The position numbers and the translations under genes were made by a program. 64,000 nucleotides of DNA from Bathymodiolus brooksi (lineage: Eukaryota > Mollusca > Bivalvia > Mytilida > Modiolidae), in assembly GCA_963680875.1 (NCBI GenBank), contig OY804585.1:27828186-27892185 (forward strand), written 5' to 3'. The notes below the pieces were generated by a model that was not told the DNA's origin, made no database searches, and saw only the letters and a program-made list of their open reading frames with translations. Shown here piece by piece: positions 1 to 13,832 of this stretch (its first letter is position 1; every line of letters begins with the position of its first letter).

Positions 1-343
1 TTTGGGACTTGCCTTTCAGAACATGGGGTTACATCTCACTTCCTGCGTTTGGTGAATGTTTATAATATCTTATTTTTTTTGTTATGTTTGAGCTCATATA
101 ACCAAAGCAAGTTGTTCACAAACACAACTTGGTCTTAGAACGATGCAAGTTAGTGCCTTTTCAATGGAAAATTCCATGCTTCTTGAGCGTTACAGAAAAC
201 TTGTAGCAGCTTTATAGCGAATAGCGGTTTGTCGGAAGTGGTCGTTCTTGGATAGTTACAAGGGAAACAAGGTTTGGAGATACCAAAGGGGTAATCAGAA
301 GCTGTGAATTGAAGGTTACACAATACAATTACTCAAACAAGAA
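1..343. repeat. Left edge of duplicated block, copy 1
   Basis: This stretch matches 50092-50432 almost base for base, at an offset of 50,091. It holds no complete gene. Its first 51 bases are the 3' end of a possible exon better seen at 50009-50142. From about position 270 it enters an interspersed repeat ('gataccaaagggg' type) that hosts the satellite. Confidence 0.85.
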
Positions 344-610
344 CAAACAACGATATACACAACACTATACAGAAATAAAAAGATCAAACAACGAGATATC
401 TACACAACACTACACAGAAATAAAAAGATCAAACAACGAGATATCTACACAACACTACACAGAAATAAAAAAGACCAAACAACGAGATACACAACACTAC
501 ACAGAAATAAAAAGATCAAACAACGAGATATCTACACAACACTACACAGAAATAAAAAGATCAAACAACGAGATATCTACACAACACTACACAGAAATAA
601 AAAGATCAAA

Positions 611-1311
611 CAACGATCTACACAACTCTACACAGAAATAAAAAGATCAAACAACGAGATATCTACACAACACTACACAGAAATAAAAAGATCAAACAAC
701 GAGATATCTACACAACACTACACAGAAATAAAAAGATCAAACAACGAGATATCTACACAACACTACACAGAAATAAAAAGATCAAACAACGATCTACACA
801 ACTCTACACAGAAATAAAAATATCAAACAACGAGATATCTACACAACACTACACAGAAATAAAAAGATCAAACAACGAGATATCTACACAACACTACACA
901 GAAATAAAAAGATCAAACAACGAGATATCTACACAACACTACACAGAAATAAAAAGATCAAACAACGATCTACACAACTCTACACAGAAATAAAAAGATC
1001 AAACAACGAGATATCTACACAACACTACACAGAAATAAAAAGATCAAACAACGAGATATCTACACAACACTACACAGAAATAAAAAGATCAAACAACGAG
1101 ATATCTACACAACACTACACAGAAATAAAAAGATCAAACAACGATCTACACAACTCTACACAGAAATAAAAAGATCAAACAACGAGATATCTACACAACA
1201 CTACACAGAAATAAAAAGATCAAACAACGAGATATCTACACAACACTACACAGAAATAAAAAGATCAAACAACGATCTACACAACACTACACAGAAATAA
1301 AAAGATCAAAC
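611..1311 (+). repeat. 176-bp higher-order repeat (three 45-mers plus one 41-mer)
   Basis: The 41-bp variant starts at 611, 787, 963 and 1139, exactly 176 bp apart (3x45 + 41). Each is of the caactc type. The next one, at 1270, is 131 bp on (2x45 + 41). This is a tetramer higher-order unit at the 5' end of the array. Confidence 0.9.
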
Positions 1312-2540
1312 AACGAGATATCTACACAACTCTACACAGAAATAAAAAGATCAAACAACGAGATATCTACACAACTCTACACAGAAATAAAAAGATCAAA
1401 CAACGAGATATCTACACAACACTACACAGAAATAAAAAGATCAAACAACGAGATATCTACACAACTCTACACAGAAATAAAAAGATCAAACAACGAGATA
1501 TCTACACAACACTACACAGAAATAAAAAGATCAAACAACGAGATATCTACACAACACTACACAGAAATAAAAAGATCAAACAACGAGATATCTACACAAC
1601 ACTACACAGAAATAAAAAGATCAAACAACGAGATATCTACACAACACTACACAGAAATAAAAAGATCAAACAACGAGATATCTACACAACACTACACAGA
1701 AATAAAAAGATCAAACAGCGAGATATCTACAAAACACTACACAGAAATAAAAAGATCAAACAACGAGATATCTACACAACACTACACAGAAATAAAAAGA
1801 TCAAACAACGAGATATCTACACAACACTACACAGAAATAAAAAGATCAAACAACGAGATATCTACACAACACTACACAGAAATAAAAAGATCAAAGAACG
1901 AGATATCTACACAACTCTACACAGAAATATAAAGATCAAACAACGAGATATCTACACAACACTACACAGAAATAAAAAGATCAAACAACGAGATATCTAC
2001 ACAACACTACACAGAAATAAAATGATCAAACAACAAGATATCTACACAACACTACACAGAAATAAAAAGATCAAACAACGAGATATCTACACAACTCTAC
2101 ACAGAAATAAAAAGATCAAACAACGAGATATCTACACAACACTACACAGAAATAAAAAGATCAAACAACGAGATATCTACACAACTCTACACAGAAATAA
2201 AAAGATCAAACAACGAGATATCTACACAACACTACACAGAAATAAAAAGATCAAACAACGAGATATCTACACAACTCTACACAGAAATAAAAAGATCAAA
2301 CAACGAGATATCTACACAACACTACACAGAAATAAAAAGATCAAACAACGAGATATCTACACAACACTACACAGAAATAAAAAGATCAAACAACGAGATA
2401 TCTACACAACACTACACAGAAATAAAAAGATCAAACAACGAGATATCTACACAACACTACACAAAAATAAAAAGATCAAACAACGAGATATCTACACAAC
2501 ACTACACAGAAATAAAAAGATCAAACAACGAGATATCTAC

Positions 2541-5500
2541 AAAACACTACACAGAAATAAAAAGATCAAACAACGAGATATCTACACAACACTACACAGA
2601 AATAAAAAGATCAAACAACGAGATATCTACACAACACTACACAGAAATAAAAAGATCAAACAACGATCTACACAACACTACACAGAAATAAAAAGATCAA
2701 ACAACGATATATCTACACAACACTACACAGAAATAAAAAGATCAAACAACGAGATATCTACACCACACTACACAGAAATAAAAAGATCAAACAACGAGAT
2801 ATCTACACAACACTACACAGAAATAAAAAGATCAAACAACGAGATATCTACACAACACTACACAGAAATAAAAAGATCAAACAACGAGATATCTACACAA
2901 CTCTACACAGAAATAAAAAGATCAAACAACGAGATATCTACACAACACTACACAGAAATAAAAAGATCAAACAACGAGATATCTACACAACTCTACACAG
3001 AAATAAAAAGATCAAACAACGAGATATCTACACAACACTACACAGAAATAAAAAGATCAAACAACGAGATATCTACACAACACTACACAGAAATAAAAAG
3101 ATCAAACAACGAGATATCTACACAACACTACACAGAAATAAAAAGATCAAACAACGAGATATCTACACAACACTACACAGAAATAAAAAGATCAAACAAC
3201 GAGATATCTACACAACACTACACAGAAATAAAAAGATCAAACAACGAGATATCTACAAAACACTACACAGAAATAAAAAGATCAAACAACGAGATATCTA
3301 CACAACACTACACAGAAATAAAAAGATCAAACAACGAGATATCTACACAACACTACACAGAAATAAAAAGATCAAACAACGAGATATCTACACAACACTA
3401 CACAGAAATAAAAAGATCAAACAACGAGATATCTACACAACTCTACACAGAAATAAAAAGATCAAACAACGAGATATCTACACAACACTACACAGAAATA
3501 AAAAGATCAAACAACGAGATATCTACACAACACTACACAGAAATAAAAAGATCAAACAACGAGATATCTACACAACACTACACAGAAATAAAAAGATCAA
3601 ACAACGAGATATCTACACAACTCTACACAGAAATAAAAAGATCAAACAACGAGATATCTACACAACACTACACAGAAATAAAAAGATCAAACAACGAGAT
3701 ATCTACACAACTCTACACAGAAATAAAAAGATCAAACAACGAGATATCTACACAACACTACACAGAAATAAAAAGATCAAACAACGAGATATCTACACAA
3801 CTCTACACAGAAATAAAAAGATCAAACAACGAGATATATACACAACACTACACAGAAATAAAAAGATCAAACAACGAGATATCTACACAACACTACACAG
3901 AAATAAAAAGATCAAACAACGAGATATCTACACAACACTACACAGAAATAAAAAGATCAAACAACAAGATATCTACAAAACACTACACAGAAATAAAAAG
4001 ATCAAACAACGAGATATCTACACAACACTACACAGAAATAAAAAGATCAAACAACGAGATATCTACACAACACTACACAGAAATAAAAAGATCAAACAAC
4101 GATCTACACAACACTACACAGAAATAAAAAGATCAAACAACGAGATATCTACACAACACTACACAGAAATAAAAAGATCAAACAACGAGATATCTACACA
4201 ACACTACACAGAAATAAAAAGATCAAACAACGAGATATCTACACCACACTACACAGAAATAAAAAGATCAAACAACGAGATATCTACACAACACTACACA
4301 GAAATAAAAAGATCAAACAACGAGATATCTACACAACACTACACAGAAATAAAAAGATCAAACAACGAGATATCTACACAACACTACACAGAAATAAAAA
4401 GATCAAACAACGAGATATCTACACAACACTACACAGAAATAAAAAGATCAAACAACGATCTACACAACACTACACAGAAATAAAAAGATCAAACAACGAT
4501 CTACACAACACTACACAGAAATAAAAAGATCAAACAACGAGATATCTACACAACACTACACAGAAATAAAAAGATCAAACAACGAGATATCTACACAACA
4601 CTACACAGAAATAAAAAGATCAAACAACGAGATATCTACACAACACTACACAGAAATAAAAAGATCAAACAACGAGATATCTACACAACACTACACAGAA
4701 ATAAAAAGATCAAACAACGAGATATCTACACAACACTACACAGAAATAAAAAGATCAAACAACGATCTACACAACACTACACAGAAATAAAAAGATCAAA
4801 CAACGAGATATCTACACAACACTACACAGAAATAAAAAGATCAAACAACGAGATATCTACACAACTCTACACAGAAATAAAAAGATCAAACAACGAGATA
4901 TCTACACAACACTACACAGAAATAAAAATATCAAACAACGAGATATCTACACAACACTACACAGAAATAAAAAGATCAAACAACGAGATATCTACACAAC
5001 ACTACACAGAAATAAAAAGATCAAACAACGAGATATCTACACAACACTACACAGAAATAAAAAGATCAAACAACGAGATATCTACACAACACTACACAGA
5101 AATAAAAAGATCAAACAACGAGATATCTACACCACACTACACAGAAATAAAAATATCAAACAACGAGATATCTACACAACACTACACAGAAATAAAAAGA
5201 TCAAACAACGAGATATCTACACAACACTACACAGAAATAAAAAGATCAAACAACGAGATATCTACACAACACTACACAGAAATAAAAAGATCAAACAACG
5301 AGATATCTACACAACACTACACAGAAATAAAAAGATCAAACAACGAGATATCTACACAACACTACACAGAAATAATAAGATCAAACAACGAGATATCTAC
5401 ACAACACTACACAGAAATAAAAAGATCAAACAACGAGATATCTACACAACACTACACAGAAATAATAAGATCAAACAACGAGATATCTACACAACACTAC

Positions 5501-8500
5501 ACAGAAATAAAAAGATCAAACAACGATCTACACAACACTACACAGAAATAAAAAGATCAAACAACAAGATATCTACACAACACTACACAGAAATAAAAAG
5601 ATCAAACAACGAGATATCTACACAACTCTACACAGAAATAAAAAGATCAAACAACGAGATATCTACACAACACTACACAGAAATAAAAAGATCAAACAAC
5701 GAGATATCTACACAACACTACACAGAAATAAAAAGATCAAACAACGATCTACACAACACTACACAGAAATAAAAAGATCAAACAACGAGATATCTACACA
5801 ACACTACACAGAAATAAAAAGATCAAACAACGAGATATCTACACAACTCTACACAGAAATAAAAAGATCAAACAACGAGATATCTACACAACACTACACA
5901 GAAATAAAAATATCAAACAACGAGATATCTACACAACACTACACAGAAATAAAAAGATCAAACAACGAGATATCTACACAACACTACACAGAAATAAAAA
6001 GATCAAACAACGAGATATCTACACAACACTACACAGAAATAAAAAGATCAAACAACGAGATATCTACACAACACTACACAGAAATAAAAAGATCAAACAA
6101 CGAGATATCTACACCACACTACACAGAAATAAAAATATCAAACAACGAGATATCTACACAACACTACACAGAAATAAAAAGATCAAACAACGAGATATCT
6201 ACACAACACTACACAGAAATAAAAAGATCAAACAACGAGATATCTACACAACACTACACAGAAATAAAAAGATCAAACAACGAGATATCTACACAACACT
6301 ACACAGAAATAAAAAGATCAAACAACGAGATATCTACACAACACTACACAGAAATAATAAGATCAAACAACGAGATATCTACACAACACTACACAGAAAT
6401 AAAAAGATCAAACAACGAGATATCTACACAACACTACACAGAAATAATAAGATCAAACAACGAGATATCTACACAACACTACACAGAAATAAAAAGATCA
6501 AACAACGATCTACACAACACTACACAGAAATAAAAAGATCAAACAACAAGATATCTACACAACACTACACAGAAATAAAAAGATCAAACAACGAGATATC
6601 TACACAACTCTACACAGAAATAAAAAGATCAAACAACGAGATATCTACACAACACTACACAGAAATAAAAAGATCAAACAACGAGATATCTACACAACTC
6701 TACACAGAAATAAAAAGATCAAACAACGAGATATCTACACAACACTACACAGAAATAAAAAGATCAAACAACGAGATATCTACACAACTCTACACAGAAA
6801 TAAAAAGATCAAACAACGAGATATCTACACAACACTACACAGAAATAAAAAGATCAAACAACGAGATATCTACACAACACTACACAGAAATAAAAAGATC
6901 AAACAACGAGATATCTACACAACACTACACAGAAATAAAAAGATCAAACAACGAGATATCTACACAACACTACACAGAAATAAAAAGATCAAACAACGAG
7001 ATATCTACACAACACTACACAGAAATAAAAAGATCAAACAACGAGATATCTACAAAACACTACACAGAAATAAAAAGATCAAACAACGAGATATCTACAC
7101 AACACTACACAGAAATAAAAAGATCAAACAACGAGATATCTACACAACACTACACAGAAATAAAAAGATCAAACAACGATCTACACAACACTACACAGAA
7201 ATAAAAAGATCAAACAACGATATATCTACACAACACTACACAGAAATAAAAAGATCAAACAACGAGATATCTACACAACACTACACAGAAATAAAAAGAT
7301 CAAACAACGAGATATCTACACAACACTACACAGAAATAAAAAGATCAAACAACGAGATATCTACACAACACTACACAGAAATAAAAAGATCAAACAACGA
7401 GATATCTACACAACTCTACACAGAAATAAAAAGATCAAACAACGAGATATCTACACAACACTACACAGAAATAAAAAGATCAAACAACGAGATATCTACA
7501 CAACTCTACACAGAAATAAAAAGATCAAACAACGAGATATCTACACAACACTACACAGAAATAAAAAGATCAAACAACGAGATATCTACACAACACTACA
7601 CAGAAATAAAAAGATCAAACAACGAGATATCTACACAACACTACACAGAAATAAAAAGATCAAACAACGAGATATCTACTTAACACTACACAGAAATAAA
7701 AAGATCAAGCAACGAGATATCTACACAACACTACACAGAAATAAAAAGATCAAACAACGAGATATCTACAAAACACTACACAGAAATAAAAAGATCAAAC
7801 AACGAGATATCTACACAACACTACACAGAAATAAAAAGATCAAACAACGAGATATCTACACAACACTACACAGAAATAAAAAGATCAAACAACGAGATAT
7901 CTACACAACACTACACAGAAATAAAAAGATCAAACAACGAGATATCTACACAACTCTACACAGAAATAAAAAGATCAAACAACGAGATATCTACACAACA
8001 CTACACAGAAATAAAAAGATCAAACAACGAGATATCTACACAACACTACACAGAAATAAAAAGATCAAACAACAAGATATCTACACAACACTACACAGAA
8101 ATAAAAAGATCAAACAACGAGATATCTACACAACTCTACACAGAAATAAAAAGATCAAACAACGAGATATCTACACAACACTACACAGAAATAAAAAGAT
8201 CAAACAACGAGATATCTACACAACTCTACACAGAAATAAAAAGATCAAACAACGAGATATCTACACAACACTACACAGAAATAAAAAGATCAAACAACGA
8301 GATATCTACACAACTCTACACAGAAATAAAAAGATCAAACAACGAGATATATACACAACACTACACAGAAATAAAAAGATCAAACAACGAGATATCTACA
8401 CAACACTACACAGAAATAAAAAGATCAAACAACGAGATATCTACACAACACTACACAGAAATAAAAAGATCAAACAACGAGATATCTACACAACACTACA

Positions 8501-10080
8501 CAGAAATAAAAAGATCAAACAACGAGATATCTACACAACACTACACAGAAATAAAAAGATCAAACAACAAGATATCTACAAAACACTACACAGAAATAAA
8601 AAGATCAAACAACGAGATATCTACACAACACTACACAGAAATAAAAAGATCAAACAACGAGATATCTACACAACACTACACAGAAATAAAAAGATCAAAC
8701 AACGATCTACACAACACTACACAGAAATAAAAAGATCAAACAACGAGATATCTACACAACACTACACAGAAATAAAAAGATCAAACAACGAGATATCTAC
8801 ACAACACTACACAGAAATAAAAAGATCAAACAACGAGATATCTACACCACACTACACAGAAATAAAAAGATCAAACAACGAGATATCTACACAACACTAC
8901 ACAGAAATAAAAAGATCAAACAACGAGATATCTACACAACACTACACAGAAATAAAAAGATCAAACAACGAGATATCTACACAACACTACACAGAAATAA
9001 AAAGATCAAACAACGAGATATCTACACAACACTACACAGAAATAAAAAGATCAAACAACGATCTACACAACACTACACAGAAATAAAAAGATCAAACAAC
9101 GATCTACACAACACTACACAGAAATAAAAAGATCAAACAACGAGATATCTACACAACACTACACAGAAATAAAAAGATCAAACAACGAGATATCTACACA
9201 ACACTACACAGAAATAAAAAGATCAAACAACGAGATATCTACACAACACTACACAGAAATAAAAAGATCAAACAACGAGATATCTACACAACACTACACA
9301 GAAATAAAAAGATCAAACAACGAGATATCTACACAACACTACACAGAAATAAAAAGATCAAACAACGATCTACACAACACTACACAGAAATAAAAAGATC
9401 AAACAACGAGATATCTACACAACACTACACAGAAATAAAAAGATCAAACAACGAGATATCTACACAACTCTACACAGAAATAAAAAGATCAAACAACGAG
9501 ATATCTACACAACACTACACAGAAATAAAAATATCAAACAACGAGATATCTACACAACACTACACAGAAATAAAAAGATCAAACAACGAGATATCTACAC
9601 AACACTACACAGAAATAAAAAGATCAAACAACGAGATATCTACACAACACTACACAGAAATAAAAAGATCAAACAACGAGATATCTACACAACACTACAC
9701 AGAAATAAAAAGATCAAACAACGAGATATCTACACAACACTACACAGAAATAAAAAGATCAAACAACGAGATATCTACACCACACTACACAGAAATAAAA
9801 ATATCAAACAACGAGATATCTACACAACACTACACAGAAATAAAAAGATAAAACAACGAGATATCTACACAACACTACACAGAAATAAAAAGATCAAACA
9901 ACGAGATATCTACACAACACTACACAGAAATAAAAAGATCAAACAACGAGATATCTACACAACACTACACAGAAATAAAAAGATCAAACAACGAGATATC
10001 TACACAACACTACACAGAAATAATAAGATCAAACAACGAGATATCTACACAACACTACACAGAAATAAAAAGATCAAACA
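2541..10080 (+). repeat. Large internal duplication of the satellite (about 3 kb, offset 4513-4648)
   Basis: Rare unit variants recur in the same order at a fixed distance. The aaaacac unit at 2541 recurs at 7054 and the 41-mer at 2661 at 7174 (offset 4513). The aacaag variant at 3961 recurs at 8564, accacac at 4241 at 8844, the paired 41-mers at 4451 at 9054, and aatatc at 4929 at 9532 (offset 4603). The accacac at 5131 recurs at 9779 (offset 4648). Each offset step is one or two 45-bp units, so a segment of at least 2.5-3 kb was duplicated and later changed by whole units. Confidence 0.85.
4761..6724 (+). repeat. 982-bp tandem higher-order repeat (22 units, two copies)
   Basis: The 41-mer at 4761 recurs at 5743 and the aatatc variant at 4929 recurs at 5911, both 982 bp apart, which equals 20x45 + 2x41. 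The accacac and aataataag variants follow in the same order in both copies. This is a direct duplication inside the array. Confidence 0.85.
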
Positions 10081-12030
10081 ACGATCTACACAACACTACA
10101 CAGAAATAAAAAGATCAAACAACGAGATATCTACACAACACTACACAGAAATAAAAAGATCAAACAACGATCTACACAACACTACACAGAAATAAAAAGA
10201 TAAAACAACGAGATATCTACACAACACTACACAGAAATAAAAAGATCAAACAACGAGATATCTACACAACACTACACAGAAATAAAAAGATCAAACAACG
10301 AGATATCTACACAACACTACACAGAAATAAAAAGATCAAACAACGAGATATCTACACAACACTACACAGAAATAAAAAGATCAAACAACGAGATATCTAC
10401 ACCACACTACACAGAAATAAAAATATCAAACAACGAGATATCTACACAACACTACACAGAAATAAAAAGATCAAACAACGAGATATCTACACAACACTAC
10501 ACAGAAATAAAAAGATCAAACAACGAGATATCTACACAACACTACACAGAAATAAAAAGATCAAACAACGAGATATCTACACAACACTACACAGAAATAA
10601 AAAGATCAAACAACGAGATATCTACACAACACTACACAGAAATAATAAGATCAAACAACGAGATATCTACACAACACTACACAGAAATAAAAAGATCAAA
10701 CAACGATCTACACAACACTACACAGAAATAAAAAGATCAAACAACGATATACACAACACTACACAGAAATAAAAAGATCAAACAACGAGATATCTACACA
10801 TCACTACACAGAAATAAAAAGATCAAACAACGAGATATCTACACAACACTACACAGAAATAAAAAGATCAAACAACGAGATATCTACACAACACTACACA
10901 GAAATAAAAAGATCAAACAACGAGATATCTACACAACACTACACAGAAATAAAAAGATCAAACAACGATCTACACAACACTACACAGAAATAAAAAGATC
11001 AAACAACGAGATATCTACACAACACTACACAGATAAAAAAAGATCAAACAACGAGATATCTACACAACACTACACAGAAATAAAAAGATCAAACAACGAG
11101 ATATCTACACAACACTACACAGAAATAAAAAGATCAAACAACGAGATATCTACACAACACTACACAGAAATAAAAAGATCAAACAACGAGATATCTACAC
11201 AACACTACACAGAAATAAAAAGATCAAACAACGAGATATCTACACAACACTACACAGAAATAAAAAGATCAAACAACGAGATATCTACACACACTACACA
11301 GAAATAAAAAGATCAAACAACGAGATATCTACACAACACTACACAGAAATAAAAAGATCAAACAACGAGATATCTACACAACACTACACAGAAATAAAAA
11401 GATCAAACAACGAGATATCTACACAACACTACACAGAAATAAAAAGATCAAACAACGAGATATCTACACAACACTACACAGAAATAAAAAGATCAAACAA
11501 CGATATACACAACACTACACAGAAATAAAAATATCAAACAACGAGATATCTACACAACACTACACAGAAATAAAAAGATCAAACAACGAGATATCTACAC
11601 AACACTACACAGAAATAAAAAGATCAAACAACGAGATATCTACACAACACTACACAGAAATAAAAAGATCAAACAACGAGATATCTACACAACACTACAC
11701 AGAAATAAAAAGATCAAACAACGATATACACAACACTACACAGAAATAAAAAGATCAAACAACGAGATATCTACACAACACTACACAGAAATAAAAAGAT
11801 CAAACAATGAGATATCTACACCACACTACACAGAAATAAAAAGATCAAACAACGATATACACAACACTACACAGAAATAAAAAGATCAAACAACGAGATA
11901 TCTACACAACACTACACAGAAATAAAAAGATCAAACAACGAGATATCTACACAACACTACACAGAAATAAAAAGATCAAACAAAAACAACACGAATCTCG
12001 CTTAAAACCGTGGGTATAATTCGTCATGTA

Positions 12031-12826
12031 TTGGAATTATTGCATTTTTGACGTTAAACAACAAACAATCAATCAATCATTTTTAAATTAACATTGACGT
12101 GAAACAATATTTCATTACTTCTTTGAAAAATGATATAATTTATTTATAGAATGAGAAGGTAAATATATATAAAAGGATACTGATATCATTGTTAACCTAC
12201 ATCACAGCATAGATGTATAAAGGAACTTTTATAATATAATTATAAATAGATTTATGGCACATCATATGGGAAAAGGGAGATTACAAGAAGCTAACTATTG
12301 CTATAAAGTTTAATGTGAAATGGGAGATAACTCTGTTGGTCCTGGACATCTGGGATGTAACTGCGCAGACTCCCAATTGATATGACATCATTGATTTTTC
12401 AGTTTGATTAGAAGCAGCTGCTTCTAAAAGTTTGTCAAAGTTTTTAAAGTTAATTTTAAAGTGTTACTTTACTACTTATGGGATTTGATATATAGAACTG
12501 ATAACTTCACTTCTTTGATTACAATCAGAACAATTATTATGTATACATAGGAGGATTGAAGACTATTTTTGTTCAGCTTCATCACATTTGTTACGTAATG
12601 ATCTGACTGTTTACGATTTGTGTATTTACATATATAGCGGAACCTTTCATGCAGAATTATATCGTTGGAAATTGTTGATACGGACTAATATTTAATACAC
12701 AAAGAGATAAATTATTTACTTTTTCCTTTACGAGAGCAAGTAATAAAACATCTACATAACGTGTGTACAGTAATTAAAGACCTGCATCATCTCATGAATA
12801 TTCAGTAAGGAAAATTACTAACAACC
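12031..12826. other. Non-coding stretch between satellite and retroelement
   Basis: I see no gene. A 'caatcaatcaatca' tail near 12067 is typical of the 3' end of a short interspersed element. A perfect 16-bp palindrome, agaagcagctgcttct, lies at 12410-12425 and is kept in copy 2. The stretch may be the 5' leader of the retroelement whose first reading frame starts at 12827. Confidence 0.6.
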
Positions 12827-13371
12827 ATGTTAGGTGTTCTTGTTTTGGGCAGTTCGCATGTAAACAGATTCCGAGATTATGTTGATCGGAACGTGCACTT
12901 ACACAACTTTGCTTTCAGTCACAACTCAGTTGTGCAATTTTACGGCATCGGAGGAGGGATAATAAACAATATTAACCACACTAGTATGTGGGAACAACAA
13001 ATAACTAATTATATGCCGCATTATCTTGTATTTCATGTTGGTGGCAACGATGTAGATTTCGTGGGGGCTGTTCCGACGAATTGATTGACACAACAGTAAT
13101 ACGTTTAGTAAATGTTTTGAACACATTGCAAATTAGATACGGGATTCGTTCTGTTATGGCTTTACAGATTACGCCACGCACGGTCACTCGGCATGTGCTC
13201 TGTAATGACTATAATAAAAGAGTCAGACAATTCAATCAACAACTAAAATTGGAACTCCAACGTTTCAACGTAATTACATATTGGAAAATTCGAGGTGTTA
13301 TGAATTCTGCCTACAATTTACTAATAGATGGTGTTCATTTTAATGAGGAAGGTTTCATCCGCAGGGCGTGA
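12827..13371 (+). pseudogene. SGNH/GDSL-type hydrolase of the retroelement, frameshifted
   Basis: Two overlapping frames (12827-13084 and 13081-13371) together cover one SGNH hydrolase domain of about 180 residues, short but near-complete. The four blocks are visible. Block I is GSSH near residue 9, with the nucleophile Ser. Block II is the Gly in GIGGG. Block III is GGND with the catalytic Asn, near residue 73. Block V is DGVHFN near the end, with Asp and His. A one-base shift around 13055-13080 splits the frame, and the same break is present at 51327-51871, so it predates the duplication. The start ATG follows 'acaacc'. Such hydrolases are known in Ngaro-type YR retroelements, where their substrate is unclear. 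Lying upstream of gag is unusual; it could instead be the remnant of a neighbouring element. Confidence 0.75.
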
Positions 13372-13832
13372 GAGGTGTAATCATTCAGTCTATGGAGATT
13401 TAGATGGACAGTATACATGTTGTATATATATACACTGCAAAAAGTACATTGTAATTTACGCCTATTTTACTAACTTTATTTAAGATTTAAACAGTTTATA
13501 CTCCTCCGGCTTATTTAAATTCAGTTCATAATGAAGATAAATTTAGAAAATGTGCTCTAATTGGCCTAACATTGTATATGAATTTTGTAATATGGTCGAT
13601 ACTAATTAGTTTGATAGTTTAAACATATTTTATTAATTAATTCAATATTACATTACAATATACAGCTATATACATTACATAATACAGTTTAAAGCCAGTA
13701 TTTTGATTTTGAAAATAAAGTAAGCATTATATGTACTTTAACATGTAAACATAGTACAATTTCATAACAATTTCACAGATTGCAACATGCATATTATCTA
13801 TACAAATGTGGTACCTACACCAAAGAAAACCT
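13372..13832. other. AT-rich stretch after the hydrolase frame
   Basis: I see no gene. It has runs such as 'tattaattaattcaatatt'. At 13682 copy 2 carries 147 extra bases. Confidence 0.6.

Larger units (their letters stand above)
344..11983 (+). repeat. Satellite/minisatellite array, 45-bp and 41-bp units, about 260 copies
   Basis: The common unit is 45 bp, running from 'gatatctacacaacac' through 'agaaataaaaagatc' to 'aaacaacga'. A minority unit is 41 bp and lacks 'gata' (cgatctac instead of cgagatatctac). Units differ by few point changes: caacac/caactc, caaaac, accacac, aagatc/aatatc and aataaa/aataat. Because 45 is a multiple of three and two forward frames lack stops, the array gives long open frames (309-641, 2022-4127). 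These have no sign of being genes. Period, homogeneity and higher-order structure are those of a young tandem array spread by unequal exchange. Confidence 0.97.
270..12030 (+). repeat. Interspersed repeat, family A, host of the satellite
   Basis: The left flank (about 270-350) and right flank (about 11984-12030, with 'cttaaaaccgtggg') together make one copy of the family A repeat found elsewhere in the window (26230, 27010, 32530, 47440 and, reversed, 23395 and 46100). The satellite is an internal expansion of its middle part, where the other copies read 'acaaacaacgat' followed by 'cacagaaa'. The duplicate at 50360-50530 has the same flanks with one unit only. Confidence 0.75.

Noticed and set aside
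309..641. Open frame of 110 codons at the start of the satellite
   Set aside because: It is the 15-codon satellite unit read in one of its two open frames, with no start context or domain.
2022..4127. Open frame of 701 codons
   Set aside because: It lies wholly in the satellite and changes repeat frame at a 41-bp unit near 2661. It is a by-product of a 45-bp period without stops.
344..11983. CRISPR-like repetition
   Set aside because: There are no unique spacers between repeats; the units are contiguous and the sequence is eukaryotic.
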